A stretch of 64,000 nucleotides of DNA from Kineosporiaceae bacterium SCSIO 59966 (GCA_020881835.1 CP052876.1:1426001-1490000); one strand, 5' to 3'. Shown: positions 18,187 to 26,992, counted from the stretch's first letter. Numbers and translations: made by a program. Notes: generated from the letters alone by a model not told the origin.

Positions 18187-19494
18187 ATGTACGCCTCTCG
18201 TGGGTGGTTGACCGGCGCCGCGGCCGCCGGAGCGGGCCTGGCGGCGGTGGAGACGGCGGTCGCCGTCGCCGGCCGCCGGTCGACCGTGGACGCCGCAGGC
18301 CAGCTCGTCGTCGACCGCACCCCCCGGTCGGCCGTGGAGCTCGGGGTCAGGTTGCTGCGGTCGGCCGACAAGCCGGCGGTCCGCGCGACCGTCGTGGCAG
18401 CGGTGCTCGCGGCGGGGGCGCTGGCCGGGCGCACCGGTCGGCGCGGCCGGCTGCGATTGCCCGCCGCGTCGCTCGCCCTGGCCGGCGCCGGCGTCGCCAC
18501 CGCGTGGCGACAGCAGGCGAGGCGGCGGGAACGCCAGGACGCCGCGTACGCGACGCGGCCCCTTGCGGTGGCTCGACCCCTGCCGCCCGCCCGGGACGGC
18601 GCCGAGGACTGGCCCGGCGCTCCGGCGTTGCTGACCCCGGTGGAGGACTTCTACGTCACCGACGTGGCGATGAGGCCCCCGGTCGTCGACGTGCACCGGT
18701 GGCGGCTGACGGTCACCGGCGAGGTGCGCCGTCCGTTGTCCGTCGGGTACGCCGAGCTCCTCGACGAGGACCTGGTGGAGTTCGACGCGGCGATGGTGTG
18801 CATTCACAACCGGCTCGGGTGGGACCGGCTCGGCAACCAGCGCTGGACCGGCCTGCCACTGGCCCGGTTGCTCGATCGGGCGGAGCCGACGGATGCCGCC
18901 CGCACACTGGTCACGCGGTCCGTCGACGGCTGGGAGTGCAGCCTGCCGCTGCGGCTCCTTGCCGACCGTGACGCCTACGTCGTCCTCGGTATGGGCGGGC
19001 GCGCGCTGACTGCGAGCCACGGCTTCCCGGCGCGGGTGCTCGTGCCCGGCCTGTACGGGCAGTACGCGGGAGCCAAGTGGCTGACCGAGCTCCGGCTGCA
19101 GGCTGTGCCGAACCGCGACTACTGGCAGGGCCGCGGGTGGCCGCACGGGCCGGTGCCGGTCCGGCCCATGGCGCGCATCGACGCCCCGGCTCACCGCAGC
19201 CGACTGGCCGCCGGACCCGTCACGGTGACCGGCGTCGCGTGGGCGCCGCCGGCCGGCGTCCGGTCGGTCGAGGTGTCGGTCGACGGAGGGGCCTGGGTCG
19301 GCGCCGAGCTGGCCGGCGAGCTGGCCCCGGCGGCCTGGCGCCGCTGGCGGGCCGACGTCGTCCTGACGTCGGGGACCCACGAGCTGAGGGTGCGGTGCAC
19401 CGGCGGCGACGGCACGGTGCAGGACGGCGCGCCGCGGGCGCCGTTCCCGAGCGGCGCGTCCGGCTACCACCGGGTGCGGGTGCACGCCGGGTGA
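18187..19494 (+). CDS. Membrane-anchored molybdopterin oxidoreductase (sulfite oxidase fold)
   Basis: 435 aa. Two or three hydrophobic segments occupy the first ~115 residues. They are followed by an oxidoreductase molybdopterin domain with the Mo-ligand cysteine in AMVCIHNRLGWDRLGNQRW, then GFPARVLVPGLYGQYAGAKW, then a C-terminal dimerisation-like domain (SVEVSVDGGAWVGAEL). The family includes sulfite oxidases and YedY-type methionine-sulfoxide reductases; the electron partner may be a membrane heme protein. Start ATG 18187 leaves a 31-bp divergent gap with tetR; the frame is open further upstream but antisense to tetR. Confidence 0.87.
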   Translation: MYASRGWLTGAAAAGAGLAAVETAVAVAGRRSTVDAAGQLVVDRTPRSAVELGVRLLRSADKPAVRATVVAAVLAAGALAGRTGRRGRLRLPAASLALAGAGVATAWRQQARRRERQDAAYATRPLAVARPLPPARDGAEDWPGAPALLTPVEDFYVTDVAMRPPVVDVHRWRLTVTGEVRRPLSVGYAELLDEDLVEFDAAMVCIHNRLGWDRLGNQRWTGLPLARLLDRAEPTDAARTLVTRSVDGWECSLPLRLLADRDAYVVLGMGGRALTASHGFPARVLVPGLYGQYAGAKWLTELRLQAVPNRDYWQGRGWPHGPVPVRPMARIDAPAHRSRLAAGPVTVTGVAWAPPAGVRSVEVSVDGGAWVGAELAGELAPAAWRRWRADVVLTSGTHELRVRCTGGDGTVQDGAPRAPFPSGASGYHRVRVHAG

Positions 19495-19507
19495 CGGGCG
19501 TCCGCGG

Positions 19508-20374
19508 TCAGATGCCGGCGTACGAGTGCAGCCCGGTGATCCACATGTTGACGCCGAAGAAGTTGAACACGAACGCCACGTAGCCGGCGAGGGCGAACCA
19601 CGTCGCCCGGCGCCCGCGCCAGCCGGCCGTGGCCTGCGCGTGCAGGTAGGCGGCGTACAGCACCCACGTGACGAACGACCAGACCTCCTTGGGGTCCCAG
19701 CCCCAGTACCGGCCCCAGGCGTTCTCGGCCCAGATCGCGCCGGCGATGATGGCGAAGGTCCACAGCGGGAACGCGAACAGGTGCGTCACGTGGACGACGC
19801 GCTCCAGCGTTGCGGCGGAACGCCGCCGCAGCAGGTACAGGGCCGCGGCGAGAGCGCCGACCGTGAAGATCCCGCCCGACACGATGGCCGCGATCACGTG
19901 GATCACCAGCCAGTAGGAGTCCAGCGCCGGGACCAGGTCCCCGGCCGGGGTGTACAGGACCGTGACCGACAGCCCCAGCGTCAGCAGGACGACGCCGACG
20001 ACCCAGGCGCCGAGGTCGCGCAGCGGGTAGCGCCGCATGAAGAACAGGTACGCGGCGGTCGCCGCGAGCGCGCCGGTCGTGGCGAACTCGTACATGTTGC
20101 CCCAGGGCACCCTGCCGGCCGCTGCCGCCCGGAACACCACCCCCGACGCGTGCAGCCCGAACGCCAGCACCGTCAGGGACGTCGCCACCCGCCCGGTGCG
20201 CTCCGGGCGGGCCAGGGCGACCGCGACACCCGCCAGGGCCGGCCGGGCCGACGGGCGAGCCGCCAGGGCGGAGTCGAGGGCGTACCCCACCATGGCGAGC
20301 GCGTAGACGGCCATCGCGGAGTAGACGAGCAGGTTGCTGAGCTGGCCGAGGGTGATGTCGGCTGGCACGGTCAC
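19508..20374 (-). CDS. ccsB: Cytochrome c biogenesis protein CcsB/ResC
   Basis: 288 aa polytopic protein of the System II cytochrome c maturation pathway; with ResB it delivers heme and ligates it to apocytochromes outside the membrane. The tryptophan-rich heme-handling motif GRYWGWDPKEVWSFVTW is intact, as are conserved histidines in VIHVIAA and VVHVTHLF. It starts at GTG 20374, overlapping the resB stop (GTGA). Last gene of a tlpA-resB-ccsB operon. Confidence 0.93.
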   Translation of the reverse strand: MTVPADITLGQLSNLLVYSAMAVYALAMVGYALDSALAARPSARPALAGVAVALARPERTGRVATSLTVLAFGLHASGVVFRAAAAGRVPWGNMYEFATTGALAATAAYLFFMRRYPLRDLGAWVVGVVLLTLGLSVTVLYTPAGDLVPALDSYWLVIHVIAAIVSGGIFTVGALAAALYLLRRRSAATLERVVHVTHLFAFPLWTFAIIAGAIWAENAWGRYWGWDPKEVWSFVTWVLYAAYLHAQATAGWRGRRATWFALAGYVAFVFNFFGVNMWITGLHSYAGI

Positions 20375-21963
20375 TCCTTCGTCGGTTCGTCGTCGGCAGC
20401 GGGAGCGCCGATCGTGGTCGTGATGCGGGCGAGCTCGCCGCTCGGCGGGCCGAGCCGGGTGAGCCCCAGGCTTCCCGCCTCGACGGACGTCGTGCCGTCG
20501 CTGCCGGGCCGTACGCGGACGACGACGCGGCGGTGCCGCACGGTCAGCGAGGCGGTCAGCCCGGCGAGCAGCAGCAGTGCGGCGACGAGCGAGATCTCCT
20601 TGCCCGGGTCGTAGGCGATCTGGAAGTTCGCGAACCGGGACACGCCGTCGAACGTGACGCTGCCCTGGCCGCCCGGCAGCGTCATCGTCTCGCCGACGCG
20701 AAGCGCCTGGGTGAACGGTTCGCCGTCGACCATGACCTGCTCCATGCCGGAGGTGTCCAGCTCGTACACCGACTGCGGGGCTCCCGACGACAGGCCCAGG
20801 TCGCCGGTCCACGCGTTCAGCAGCAGCTGCGGCTCGAGCAATTGCGGGAACACGGATCGGGGCCCGGTGTCCTCGAACGAGGCGGTGGGCAGGAAGAGCC
20901 CTTGGAAGCCGAGCTCCACCGGACGAGCGTCCGGCACCTTGATGACGCCGTCCGAGGTCAGGTTGCCGTCGAGGGGCAGGAAGACCACCGGCCCGGCGAA
21001 CACCGGCTCGCCGCTGCCGTCCCGCACCGTCACGTCCACGGCGTAGCCGTTGCCGGTGAGGAACACCTTGGTGCCGCCCACCACCAGCGGACGGTTCACC
21101 CGGATCTCGAAGGGCCGGCTGTCGCCGTCGAGGTCGGCGTCGTAGGCGATCTTCGCGGAGAAGTCCCGGGGCGTCCCGGTCTGCGGGCCACTCGTCTCGT
21201 ACCGTGCCGAGAAGCTGTCCAGGGTGAACGCGAACGGCTCGAGGTTCGTCTCGTCGACCCAGGGGCCGCCGACGAAGTCGTCGTACTGCGTGCGGGTGTT
21301 GGTGAAGCCGGCGCCCTCCACGACGATGACCCGCCCCTCGAAGCCGTAGAGCGAGCCGACCGCGACGCCGACGAGCAGCACGAGCAGCGAGAGATGGAAG
21401 GACAGGTTGCCGAGCTCGCGCAGCCCGCCCTTCTCCGCGGTCACCGCGTCGGGCTCGCTCCGTACCCGGAAGCGCCGGCGCCGCAGCTCGGTCGCGGCCT
21501 GGGCCAGGACGTCGGACGCCGGCCGTGTCGTCGTCCAGGCCTGCCGCTCGGTGTACCGCGCGAGGCTCGGTGGAGGAGCGGGTGGTCTGGCTCGCCAGCC
21601 TCGCCACAGCTGCCGGCAGCGCGGCAGCACGCACCCGGTGAGCGACACGAGCAGCAGCAGGTAGACCGCCGCGAACCAGGGTGCGGAGTAGACCTCGAAG
21701 AAGCCCAGCCGGTCCAGCCACGGGAAGACGGTCGGGTACATCTCCCGGAAGCCCGCCACGTTCGCTGGGCTGATTCCCCGTTGGGGCAGTAGGGACCCCG
21801 GCACGGCGGCCAGCGCGAGCAGCGCCAGCAGCGCGAGCGCCGTCCGCATCGAGGTCAGCCTGCGCCAGGCCCACCGCGCCCAGCCGGCCGGCCCGAGCCG
21901 CGGCTGGCGGATCGGCTCTGTGGCCCGCGGCTCGGAGCGGGCCCGCTCGGTCTCCAGGCTCAC
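20371..21963 (-). CDS. resB: Cytochrome c biogenesis protein ResB
   Basis: 530 aa. Partner of CcsB/ResC. Three N-terminal hydrophobic helices (for example MRTALALLALLALAAVPGSL) flank PQRGISPANVAGFREMYPTV, a typical ResB block. They are followed by a large extracytoplasmic domain and a final C-terminal helix (SLVAALLLLAGLTASLTV). It overlaps both neighbours by GTGA junctions, consistent with stoichiometric co-expression with the thiol-reducing TlpA-like protein and CcsB. Confidence 0.92.
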   Translation of the reverse strand: MSLETERARSEPRATEPIRQPRLGPAGWARWAWRRLTSMRTALALLALLALAAVPGSLLPQRGISPANVAGFREMYPTVFPWLDRLGFFEVYSAPWFAAVYLLLLVSLTGCVLPRCRQLWRGWRARPPAPPPSLARYTERQAWTTTRPASDVLAQAATELRRRRFRVRSEPDAVTAEKGGLRELGNLSFHLSLLVLLVGVAVGSLYGFEGRVIVVEGAGFTNTRTQYDDFVGGPWVDETNLEPFAFTLDSFSARYETSGPQTGTPRDFSAKIAYDADLDGDSRPFEIRVNRPLVVGGTKVFLTGNGYAVDVTVRDGSGEPVFAGPVVFLPLDGNLTSDGVIKVPDARPVELGFQGLFLPTASFEDTGPRSVFPQLLEPQLLLNAWTGDLGLSSGAPQSVYELDTSGMEQVMVDGEPFTQALRVGETMTLPGGQGSVTFDGVSRFANFQIAYDPGKEISLVAALLLLAGLTASLTVRHRRVVVRVRPGSDGTTSVEAGSLGLTRLGPPSGELARITTTIGAPAADDEPTKE

Positions 21964-22613
21964 GACGTGGTGCCGGTCACCGGCTCGGCGAGGGCGGTGT
22001 CCACCAGCGCGCGCAGGGTCGACTCCTCCGCGACGCCGATGATGCGCGCGGCGACCCGGCCCTGCCGGTCGAGCACGATCGTGCTGGGCACCGCCTGCAC
22101 CGGCACCGTTCCCTGGAAGGCGAGGACGGCGCGGGCCTGTGGGTCGTCGAAGCTCGGGTACGTGATGCCGTACCGGTTCTCGAACGCCTTCGCCGCCGTG
22201 ACGTTGTCACGCACGTCGATGCCGACGAAGGACACCCCGCGGCCGGCCAGCTCCTCGGAGAGGGCGCTCAGCATCGGCGCCTCCTCGCGGCACGGTACGC
22301 ACCACGAGCCCCACACGTTGACGACGACGACGTCACCGCGGAAGTCCGCCAGCGACAAGGGGTTTCCGTAGAGGTCGGTGCCGCTGACGTCCACGGGCTC
22401 GGTTCGCTGACCAGGCGGGATCTCCGCGACCGGGGACGTGCCTGCGACCACCTGTCCGGCGTCCTCGGCGTCGGAGACGCCACCGCGCAGCCACATCAGC
22501 GCCCCGGTGACGGCGACGGCCAGCACCACCATCGCCAGCACCAGCGACCACGGACCGGGCCGGGACGCCCGCCGCGACGTCTCTGGCGGCGGTAGGTCTC
22601 CGGCGTGAAGCAC
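21960..22613 (-). CDS. Membrane-anchored TlpA/ResA-type thioredoxin
   Basis: 217 aa. One N-terminal anchor (residues about 22-42) precedes an extracytoplasmic thioredoxin domain with active site WGSWCVPC (Cys105 and Cys108). Family members keep apocytochrome c or copper-site cysteines reduced, receiving electrons from CcdA (here at 38564). It starts at GTG 22613; reading toward the gene, TATAGT lies only 7 bp before this GTG, so the mRNA may be leaderless. The TAGTA element overlaps this promoter. Confidence 0.92.
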   Translation of the reverse strand: MLHAGDLPPPETSRRASRPGPWSLVLAMVVLAVAVTGALMWLRGGVSDAEDAGQVVAGTSPVAEIPPGQRTEPVDVSGTDLYGNPLSLADFRGDVVVVNVWGSWCVPCREEAPMLSALSEELAGRGVSFVGIDVRDNVTAAKAFENRYGITYPSFDDPQARAVLAFQGTVPVQAVPSTIVLDRQGRVAARIIGVAEESTLRALVDTALAEPVTGTTS

Positions 22614-22619
22614 GCGGTC

Positions 22620-22636
22620 GACTATAACGGGTAGTA
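22620..22636 (-). promoter_or_regulatory. TACTA-N7-TAGTA-like site at the tlpA-resB-ccsB promoter
   Basis: Plus strand reads GACTATAACGGGTAGTA (4 of 5 and 5 of 5 half-site matches). In the direction of transcription the TATAGT -10-like hexamer is embedded in it, just upstream of the GTG start, so a bound repressor would block transcription of the cytochrome c biogenesis operon. Confidence 0.55.
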
Positions 22637-22655
22637 GACGACCCGGCGCCGCGCC

Positions 22656-23696
22656 TCAGCGGGTGACCTCGAAGCCGAGGTGGAGTTGGTCCTGGTGCAC
22701 CAGGTCGCTGAAGTAGGGCCGGCGCCCGCGCACGCCGTCGACGTCCTGGGGACCCCCGATCTCGGTGGCGCCGAGGGCCGCGGCGGCCTCCATCGCCGCC
22801 CGCCAGGGCGCCCTGGCCTGGTCGATCACCGGGATGCCGTCGAGCGCCCAGATGTCGACGGCCCGCCCCCGCGTGTGGTTCGACTGCCGGTCGGTGCCGA
22901 AGACGTTGAACGGGTGACCGGTGCTGAGCACGAGCACGTCCAGCCGCCACTGCTGCGCCAGGCCGGACAGCATGGTCAGCACGAGGTCGTCGATCAGCCC
23001 TGCCTGCACGTCGCGGCGGGCGGCGGCCGGCAGCACGATCCGGTCGTTCGCCAGCACCGCGCGGGCGGCGTCGGTGATCTGCGGGGCGGGGGCCGGCGGC
23101 TCGCTGAGCAGCAGCTCGGTGACCTCCCAGGTCCCGTTGCGCCGCACCAGCCTCGCGTCCACGGTGACCGAGCGCTCCGCCGGCGCCGCGTCGTCCGGCA
23201 CCAGCTGCTCGCAGACGACCATGACGCTGGCCTCGCCGGGCTCCGGCACCAGGCCCCCGTACTGCGGGTACGTCACCTTCAGCGACGACCACGGGGTCGT
23301 GTCGAGCAGCCGCGCCAACGGACGCAGCGCACCCTCGTGGACACCCAGGCCCTGCACGCGCTCCCTCGCGGCGTCCGGTCCCACCGGGCCGTCCCGCCAG
23401 GTGAGGGCCGCCTCGAGCGCACGCACGGCGGCGACCTTGCAGGCGGGCTCGACCTCTCCGGGAAGGACGGCGTAGGGCGGGACGTCCACGGGCGGGGGAG
23501 GCGCCGGTCGGGTCGGGGTCGTGGGTTCAGGGGTCGGGTCGCCGCCGGGCCGAGGCCGAGACGTGGGCGCCGCGCTGGGGACGACGGTCCGCCCCGGGGC
23601 GGTGGTTCCCGCGGTCGAGCAGCCGGCCAGCAGCCCGAGCGAGGACGCCCAGAGCAGGGACCGGCGGGACAGGGGGGCGGGCTTGCCTGCTGTCAC
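22656..23696 (-). CDS. Tat lipoprotein with M15-peptidase-like C-terminal motifs, paralogue 1
   Basis: 346 aa from GTG 23696 (GTGA overlap with the acetyltransferase stop). The N-terminus has twin arginines and a lipobox: LSRRSLLWASSLGLLAGC. A Pro/Thr-rich linker is followed by a domain ending in HTRGRAVDIWALDG and LHLGFEV, the His/Asp/His pattern seen in zinc D-Ala-D-Ala carboxypeptidases. The protein at 45065-46117 has the same architecture. An ATP-free envelope or peptidoglycan role is likely, but enzymatic activity is inference. Confidence 0.75.
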   Translation of the reverse strand: MTAGKPAPLSRRSLLWASSLGLLAGCSTAGTTAPGRTVVPSAAPTSRPRPGGDPTPEPTTPTRPAPPPPVDVPPYAVLPGEVEPACKVAAVRALEAALTWRDGPVGPDAARERVQGLGVHEGALRPLARLLDTTPWSSLKVTYPQYGGLVPEPGEASVMVVCEQLVPDDAAPAERSVTVDARLVRRNGTWEVTELLLSEPPAPAPQITDAARAVLANDRIVLPAAARRDVQAGLIDDLVLTMLSGLAQQWRLDVLVLSTGHPFNVFGTDRQSNHTRGRAVDIWALDGIPVIDQARAPWRAAMEAAAALGATEIGGPQDVDGVRGRRPYFSDLVHQDQLHLGFEVTR

Positions 23697-24382
23697 GCCG
23701 CCGTCCGCTTGCAGAACAGCACCATGCGCCGACCGTCGCGGTTGGTCCGCACCTCCCGCAGCGTCCACCCCAGGCGCCGGTAGAACTCCACTGCCCCTCC
23801 ACCTTCGTCGGTGAGCAGCTCCATCCGCGTCACACCGGCCGCGGCCACGTCCGCCTCGAACCGGGCCATCAGCTCACGGCCGAGCCCGCGGCCCCGGGCG
23901 GCCGGCGTCGTCACGATCGCGTGGACGACGGCCACCGGGCCCTCGACAGCGCCGCTCGAGGCCGTCGTCGAGGGCCCCGAGGAGACGATGCGCCGGGCGT
24001 AGCGGCGCAGCCGGGTGCGCAGGAAGCCGAGCGCGAGCCCGGGCCGGCGGGCGAGGCCCCACGCTCCGCGGAGCGCCAGCGGCCACTTCGCGGACCGGAG
24101 CGTCTCGGCCACGTACGCCGCCTGGTCGGTCGTGGCGAGGATGAAGGCGAGGATGTCCCCGTCGGCGCTGGTGACGACGTGCGCGCTGGCGTGCGGGTTG
24201 TCGACGAAGGTGAGGTGCCAGCGGCGCACGAACGCGGGCCCGAGCCGCGGGAACAGGCCCTCCCCCAGCAGCGCGATGTGCAGCCGCGCGGTGGTGGCCA
24301 CGTCGAGCGGGGCGAGGGGGCGGCACGTGACGGAACCGGCCCCGGACGTGGCGGTGCGCTGGCCGTGAGGTGGTTGCAGCAC
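23693..24382 (-). CDS. GNAT-family N-acetyltransferase
   Basis: 229 aa from GTG 24382, chosen because AGGAG sits 6 nt upstream; the open frame continues upstream, but only antisense to blaI and the M56 gene. The acetyl-CoA loop is VHAIVTTPAARGRGLGRELM and the domain ends VEFYRRLGWTLREVRTNRDG. Substrate unknown. It overlaps the downstream lipoprotein gene by 4 bp and diverges from blaI across about 150 bp containing a TAGTA element. Confidence 0.88.
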   Translation of the reverse strand: MLQPPHGQRTATSGAGSVTCRPLAPLDVATTARLHIALLGEGLFPRLGPAFVRRWHLTFVDNPHASAHVVTSADGDILAFILATTDQAAYVAETLRSAKWPLALRGAWGLARRPGLALGFLRTRLRRYARRIVSSGPSTTASSGAVEGPVAVVHAIVTTPAARGRGLGRELMARFEADVAAAGVTRMELLTDEGGGAVEFYRRLGWTLREVRTNRDGRRMVLFCKRTAA

Positions 24383-24459
24383 GGGGGCTCCTGGTGATCG
24401 GGGTCGGGGACGGTCGGCGCGCCGGAGGCACGGGGGTCTGGAGTTGCCCTCTGCTCGGA

Positions 24460-24476
24460 AACTACCAGCCCTAGTA
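24460..24476. promoter_or_regulatory. TACTA-N7-TAGTA-like site between GNAT and blaI
   Basis: Sequence AACTACCAGCCCTAGTA (4 of 5 and 5 of 5). It lies 59 bp before the blaI start and 77 bp before the divergent GNAT start. A site in front of blaI is what autoregulation by this family predicts, and supports assigning the island motif to BlaI. Confidence 0.55.
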
Positions 24477-24535
24477 TTGCCGCCAGGGAATGGAGAGGGT
24501 CGTGTCCGACATCTCCGGTCACAGCAGGAGGTCCG

Positions 24536-24919
24536 GTGCGCGACTTCGGCGGGCTCGAGGCGCAGATCATGCAGCGGATGTGGGAGCGCAGCGACCCAGC
24601 GTCCGTGCGAGACGTCCTCGAGGAGCTCCAGGAGGAGCGGCCGATCGCCTACACCACCGTGATGACGGTGATGGACAACCTCCACCGCAAGGGCCACCTC
24701 ACGCGCACTCAGGAAGGTCGGGCATACCTCTACACCGCCGTCCGCAGCCGGGACGAGCACCACGCGCTGCTGATGGCCGAGGTGCTCGAAGCCAGCGCCG
24801 ACCGGTCGGGCACGCTGCTGAGCTTCCTGGGCCGGATGTCCGCCGAGGAGATCCAGGACCTGCGCCGCCTGCTCACGCAGACGGGCCGGCGGCGTGCCCG
24901 GCAGTCGAGACGGCGATGA
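24536..24919 (+). CDS. BlaI/MecI/CopY-family transcriptional repressor
   Basis: 127 aa. Winged-helix domain with the conserved stretches GLEAQIMQRMWERSDPASV and AYTTVMTVMDNLHRKGHL, then the wing RAYLYTA and a C-terminal dimerisation helix. CAGGAGG precedes the GTG start. Relatives repress beta-lactamase or copper genes and are inactivated by a partner M56 protease, here the next gene 10 bp downstream. Copper or redox stress is a plausible inducer given the gene content; beta-lactam sensing is not supported because no PBP sensor domain or beta-lactamase is present. Confidence 0.92.
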   Translation: MRDFGGLEAQIMQRMWERSDPASVRDVLEELQEERPIAYTTVMTVMDNLHRKGHLTRTQEGRAYLYTAVRSRDEHHALLMAEVLEASADRSGTLLSFLGRMSAEEIQDLRRLLTQTGRRRARQSRRR

Positions 24920-24929
24920 GGTAGCCGTC

Positions 24930-25889
24930 GTGTGGCTGCTCGCGTCCCTGCTCGCGTACGCGGTGCTCCTGGGCACCGTGGGCGGGCGGCAGCTCGCCGC
25001 TGCACGCTGGCCCACGCGGGCCCCGGTGCTCGGTGTGCTGCTGTGGCAGGTGCTCAGCGTGTCGCTGCTCGTGACGGTGATGTCGATAGCCGCCGTGCTC
25101 GCCCTGCCGGACGCGGAGCTCGGCGACGGGCTGGCCGCGTTCCTCCAGACCTGCGCCCACACGCTGCGGGAGCGGTACGCCACCCCGGGCGGTGCCGCGG
25201 CGGCGACCGCGGGGCTGCTCCTCGCCGTCGCGGTCGCGGGCCGGCTGGCCTGGTGCTTGGTCTCCGAGCTGTGGCGGTGCCGCCAGGGCCGCCGCGTCCA
25301 GCTCGAGCGACTGAGGCTGGCCGCAGACCACCACCCCGCCCTCGAGGCCTACGTGGTGGACGACGAGCGGGCGGTCGCGTTCTGCGTGCCGGGGCGGGCA
25401 CGCACGGTCGTCCTCACCTCTGCGGCGGTGCGGGCGCTCACCGGGGTGGAGCTGGCCGCCGTCCTGGCCCACGAGTCGGCGCACCTGCGCTGGCGGCACG
25501 ACGTCGCTCTGGCCGTAGCACGAGCGCTGGCCCGGGCCTTCCCCTTCGTGCCGACCCTCCGCCTGGCGCACGAGCGCATCGGTGAGCTGGTCGAGATGGC
25601 CGCTGACGACGCCGCCGCCAGGCGGCACGGCACGCGCGCCGTCGGCTCCGCGTTGGTCCAGCTCGCCAGTGCCGAGCCGCCGCGGTTCACGCTGGGAGCC
25701 AGCGGCTCCGGCTCGGCCGTGCGGGCGCGCCGGATGCTGACACCGGACTCCGGGCTCCGCCGCGGCACACGGGGAGCGCTGATGGCCTTGGCGGTCAACG
25801 CGGTGGCGGCTCCACTGCTCGTGACGGTGCTCCCGGCCCTCACCGCGGTGGCTACCAAGCACTGCCCGTTCGTCATCCAGGCCGCATGA
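24930..25889 (+). CDS. M56-family membrane metallopeptidase (BlaR1-like, no sensor domain)
   Basis: 319 aa from GTG 24930. Several membrane helices, with the zinc motif LAHESAHLRWRHD (HExxH). The C-terminus ends about 120 residues after the catalytic domain with one helix, so the penicillin-binding sensor domain of BlaR1/MecR1 is missing. The expected role is signal-dependent cleavage of the BlaI homologue encoded just upstream. What it senses is unknown. Confidence 0.88.
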   Translation: MWLLASLLAYAVLLGTVGGRQLAAARWPTRAPVLGVLLWQVLSVSLLVTVMSIAAVLALPDAELGDGLAAFLQTCAHTLRERYATPGGAAAATAGLLLAVAVAGRLAWCLVSELWRCRQGRRVQLERLRLAADHHPALEAYVVDDERAVAFCVPGRARTVVLTSAAVRALTGVELAAVLAHESAHLRWRHDVALAVARALARAFPFVPTLRLAHERIGELVEMAADDAAARRHGTRAVGSALVQLASAEPPRFTLGASGSGSAVRARRMLTPDSGLRRGTRGALMALAVNAVAAPLLVTVLPALTAVATKHCPFVIQAA

Positions 25890-25903
25890 GGAAGGACGCC
25901 GAG

Positions 25904-25920
25904 TACGATCACCCGTAGTA
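25904..25920 (+). promoter_or_regulatory. TACTA-N7-TAGTA-like site upstream of sortase
   Basis: Sequence TACGATCACCCGTAGTA (4 of 5 and 5 of 5), 39 bp before the sortase start and 15 bp after the M56 stop, indicating that the sortase has its own promoter. Confidence 0.55.
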
Positions 25921-25959
25921 ACAGCAGCCAGGCAGCACGCTGACGGACGGGGGAGACTC

Positions 25960-26724
25960 GTGCAGCAGGTACCGGTGACGGAAGCGGTCCGCGGGACTCC
26001 TCGGTCGACTGCTGGGACCGGCGGTTGGCTCCGGGCCGTGGTGCGCGGCGCGGGCGAGCTCCTCATCACGCTCGGCGTGGTGCTGCTGCTGTTCGTCGGC
26101 TGGCAGCTGTGGTGGACCGACGTCGAGGCGGCGCAGGACCGCAACCGCGTCACGGAGCAGCTGCAGGAGGCGTGGGCCGCAGAGACTCCACCGGCTCCCA
26201 CCGCGGAGCCCGCACCGGGGGCCGAGCCGCCGTCCGTGCCGGTGCCCGCCGAGGGCGAGTCGTTCGGCGTCGTGTACATCCCCCGGTTCGGGAAGGACTA
26301 CGCGGTGCCGGCGACCGAGGGCATCGGGCTGGAGTCCGTGCTCAACAAGGGCGTCCTCGGGCACTACCCAGGCACGGCGATGCCGGGTGAGGTCGGCAAC
26401 TTCTCCCTTGCGGGTCACCGGGTGACGTACGGCAAGCCGCTCAACCAGATCGCCGAACTCGTGCCCGGCGACGCGATCGTGGTCGAGACGGCCGACACGT
26501 GGTTCGTCTACCGCATGCGCGAGTACGAGATCGTGACGCCGGACCGGATCGACATGGTGGCGCCGGTGCCGGGCCAGCCGGGCGCCGTGCCCACCGAGCG
26601 CCTGCTGACGCTGACCGCCTGCCACCCCATGTACTCGGCCAAGTACCGGTACATCGCGAGGGCCGTGCTGGAGAGCTGGCAGCCCAAGGGCGGTGACCCG
26701 CCCGCGGCGCTGTCGGAGGGCTGA
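25960..26724 (+). CDS. Class E sortase
   Basis: 254 aa. N-terminal cytoplasmic stretch, one membrane anchor (GELLITLGVVLLLFVGWQLW), a Pro-rich linker, then a sortase domain. The catalytic His lies in LAGHRVTYG, the Cys in LLTLTACHPMYS, and the Arg in AKYRYIAR. Class E enzymes attach LAXTG-type surface proteins to peptidoglycan in high-GC Gram-positives. No LAXTG substrate was found in the window, so it may act on chromosomal proteins or in surface remodelling. Confidence 0.92.
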   Translation: MQQVPVTEAVRGTPRSTAGTGGWLRAVVRGAGELLITLGVVLLLFVGWQLWWTDVEAAQDRNRVTEQLQEAWAAETPPAPTAEPAPGAEPPSVPVPAEGESFGVVYIPRFGKDYAVPATEGIGLESVLNKGVLGHYPGTAMPGEVGNFSLAGHRVTYGKPLNQIAELVPGDAIVVETADTWFVYRMREYEIVTPDRIDMVAPVPGQPGAVPTERLLTLTACHPMYSAKYRYIARAVLESWQPKGGDPPAALSEG

Positions 26725-26737
26725 CGTCGCGAGCCGC

Positions 26738-26992
26738 CTACCGGTGGCCGCTGCCGTGCCCCATGCCGACCATCATCAGCGCCATCAACCCCAGGCAGAC
26801 CAACGCGATGAGCACGGCGCCGGCGCCGGCCACGCCGGCCATGACCAGCCAGACAGCGATCGCGATCATCGGGATGCAGCAGAGCACCATCATCCAGCGG
26901 TGCCCGGCGCCGTGCCCGGTGCCCGGGGACTGCGGGTCAGCGTGCTCGTGGTCCGGTGCGGCCGGCAGCCCTGGGGGCCGGTGCTCGCTCAT
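26738..26992 (-). CDS. Small two-helix membrane protein, His/Gly tails
   Basis: 84 aa from ATG 26992, with GGAGG upstream; the ATG overlaps the stop of the upstream gene (ATGA). A His-rich N-terminus (DHEHADPQ, GTGHGAGHR), two helices around MVLCCIPMIAIAVWLVM, and the C-terminus MVGMGHGSGHR. His/Met-rich small membrane proteins are common beside copper-resistance genes, but I cannot name a family with confidence. Confidence 0.65.
   Translation of the reverse strand: MSEHRPPGLPAAPDHEHADPQSPGTGHGAGHRWMMVLCCIPMIAIAVWLVMAGVAGAGAVLIALVCLGLMALMMVGMGHGSGHR

Noticed and set aside
24894-24929. Upstream start for the M56 gene (12 extra codons)
   Set aside because: It would overlap the blaI coding region; GTG 24930 has GAGG upstream and starts directly at the first membrane helix.
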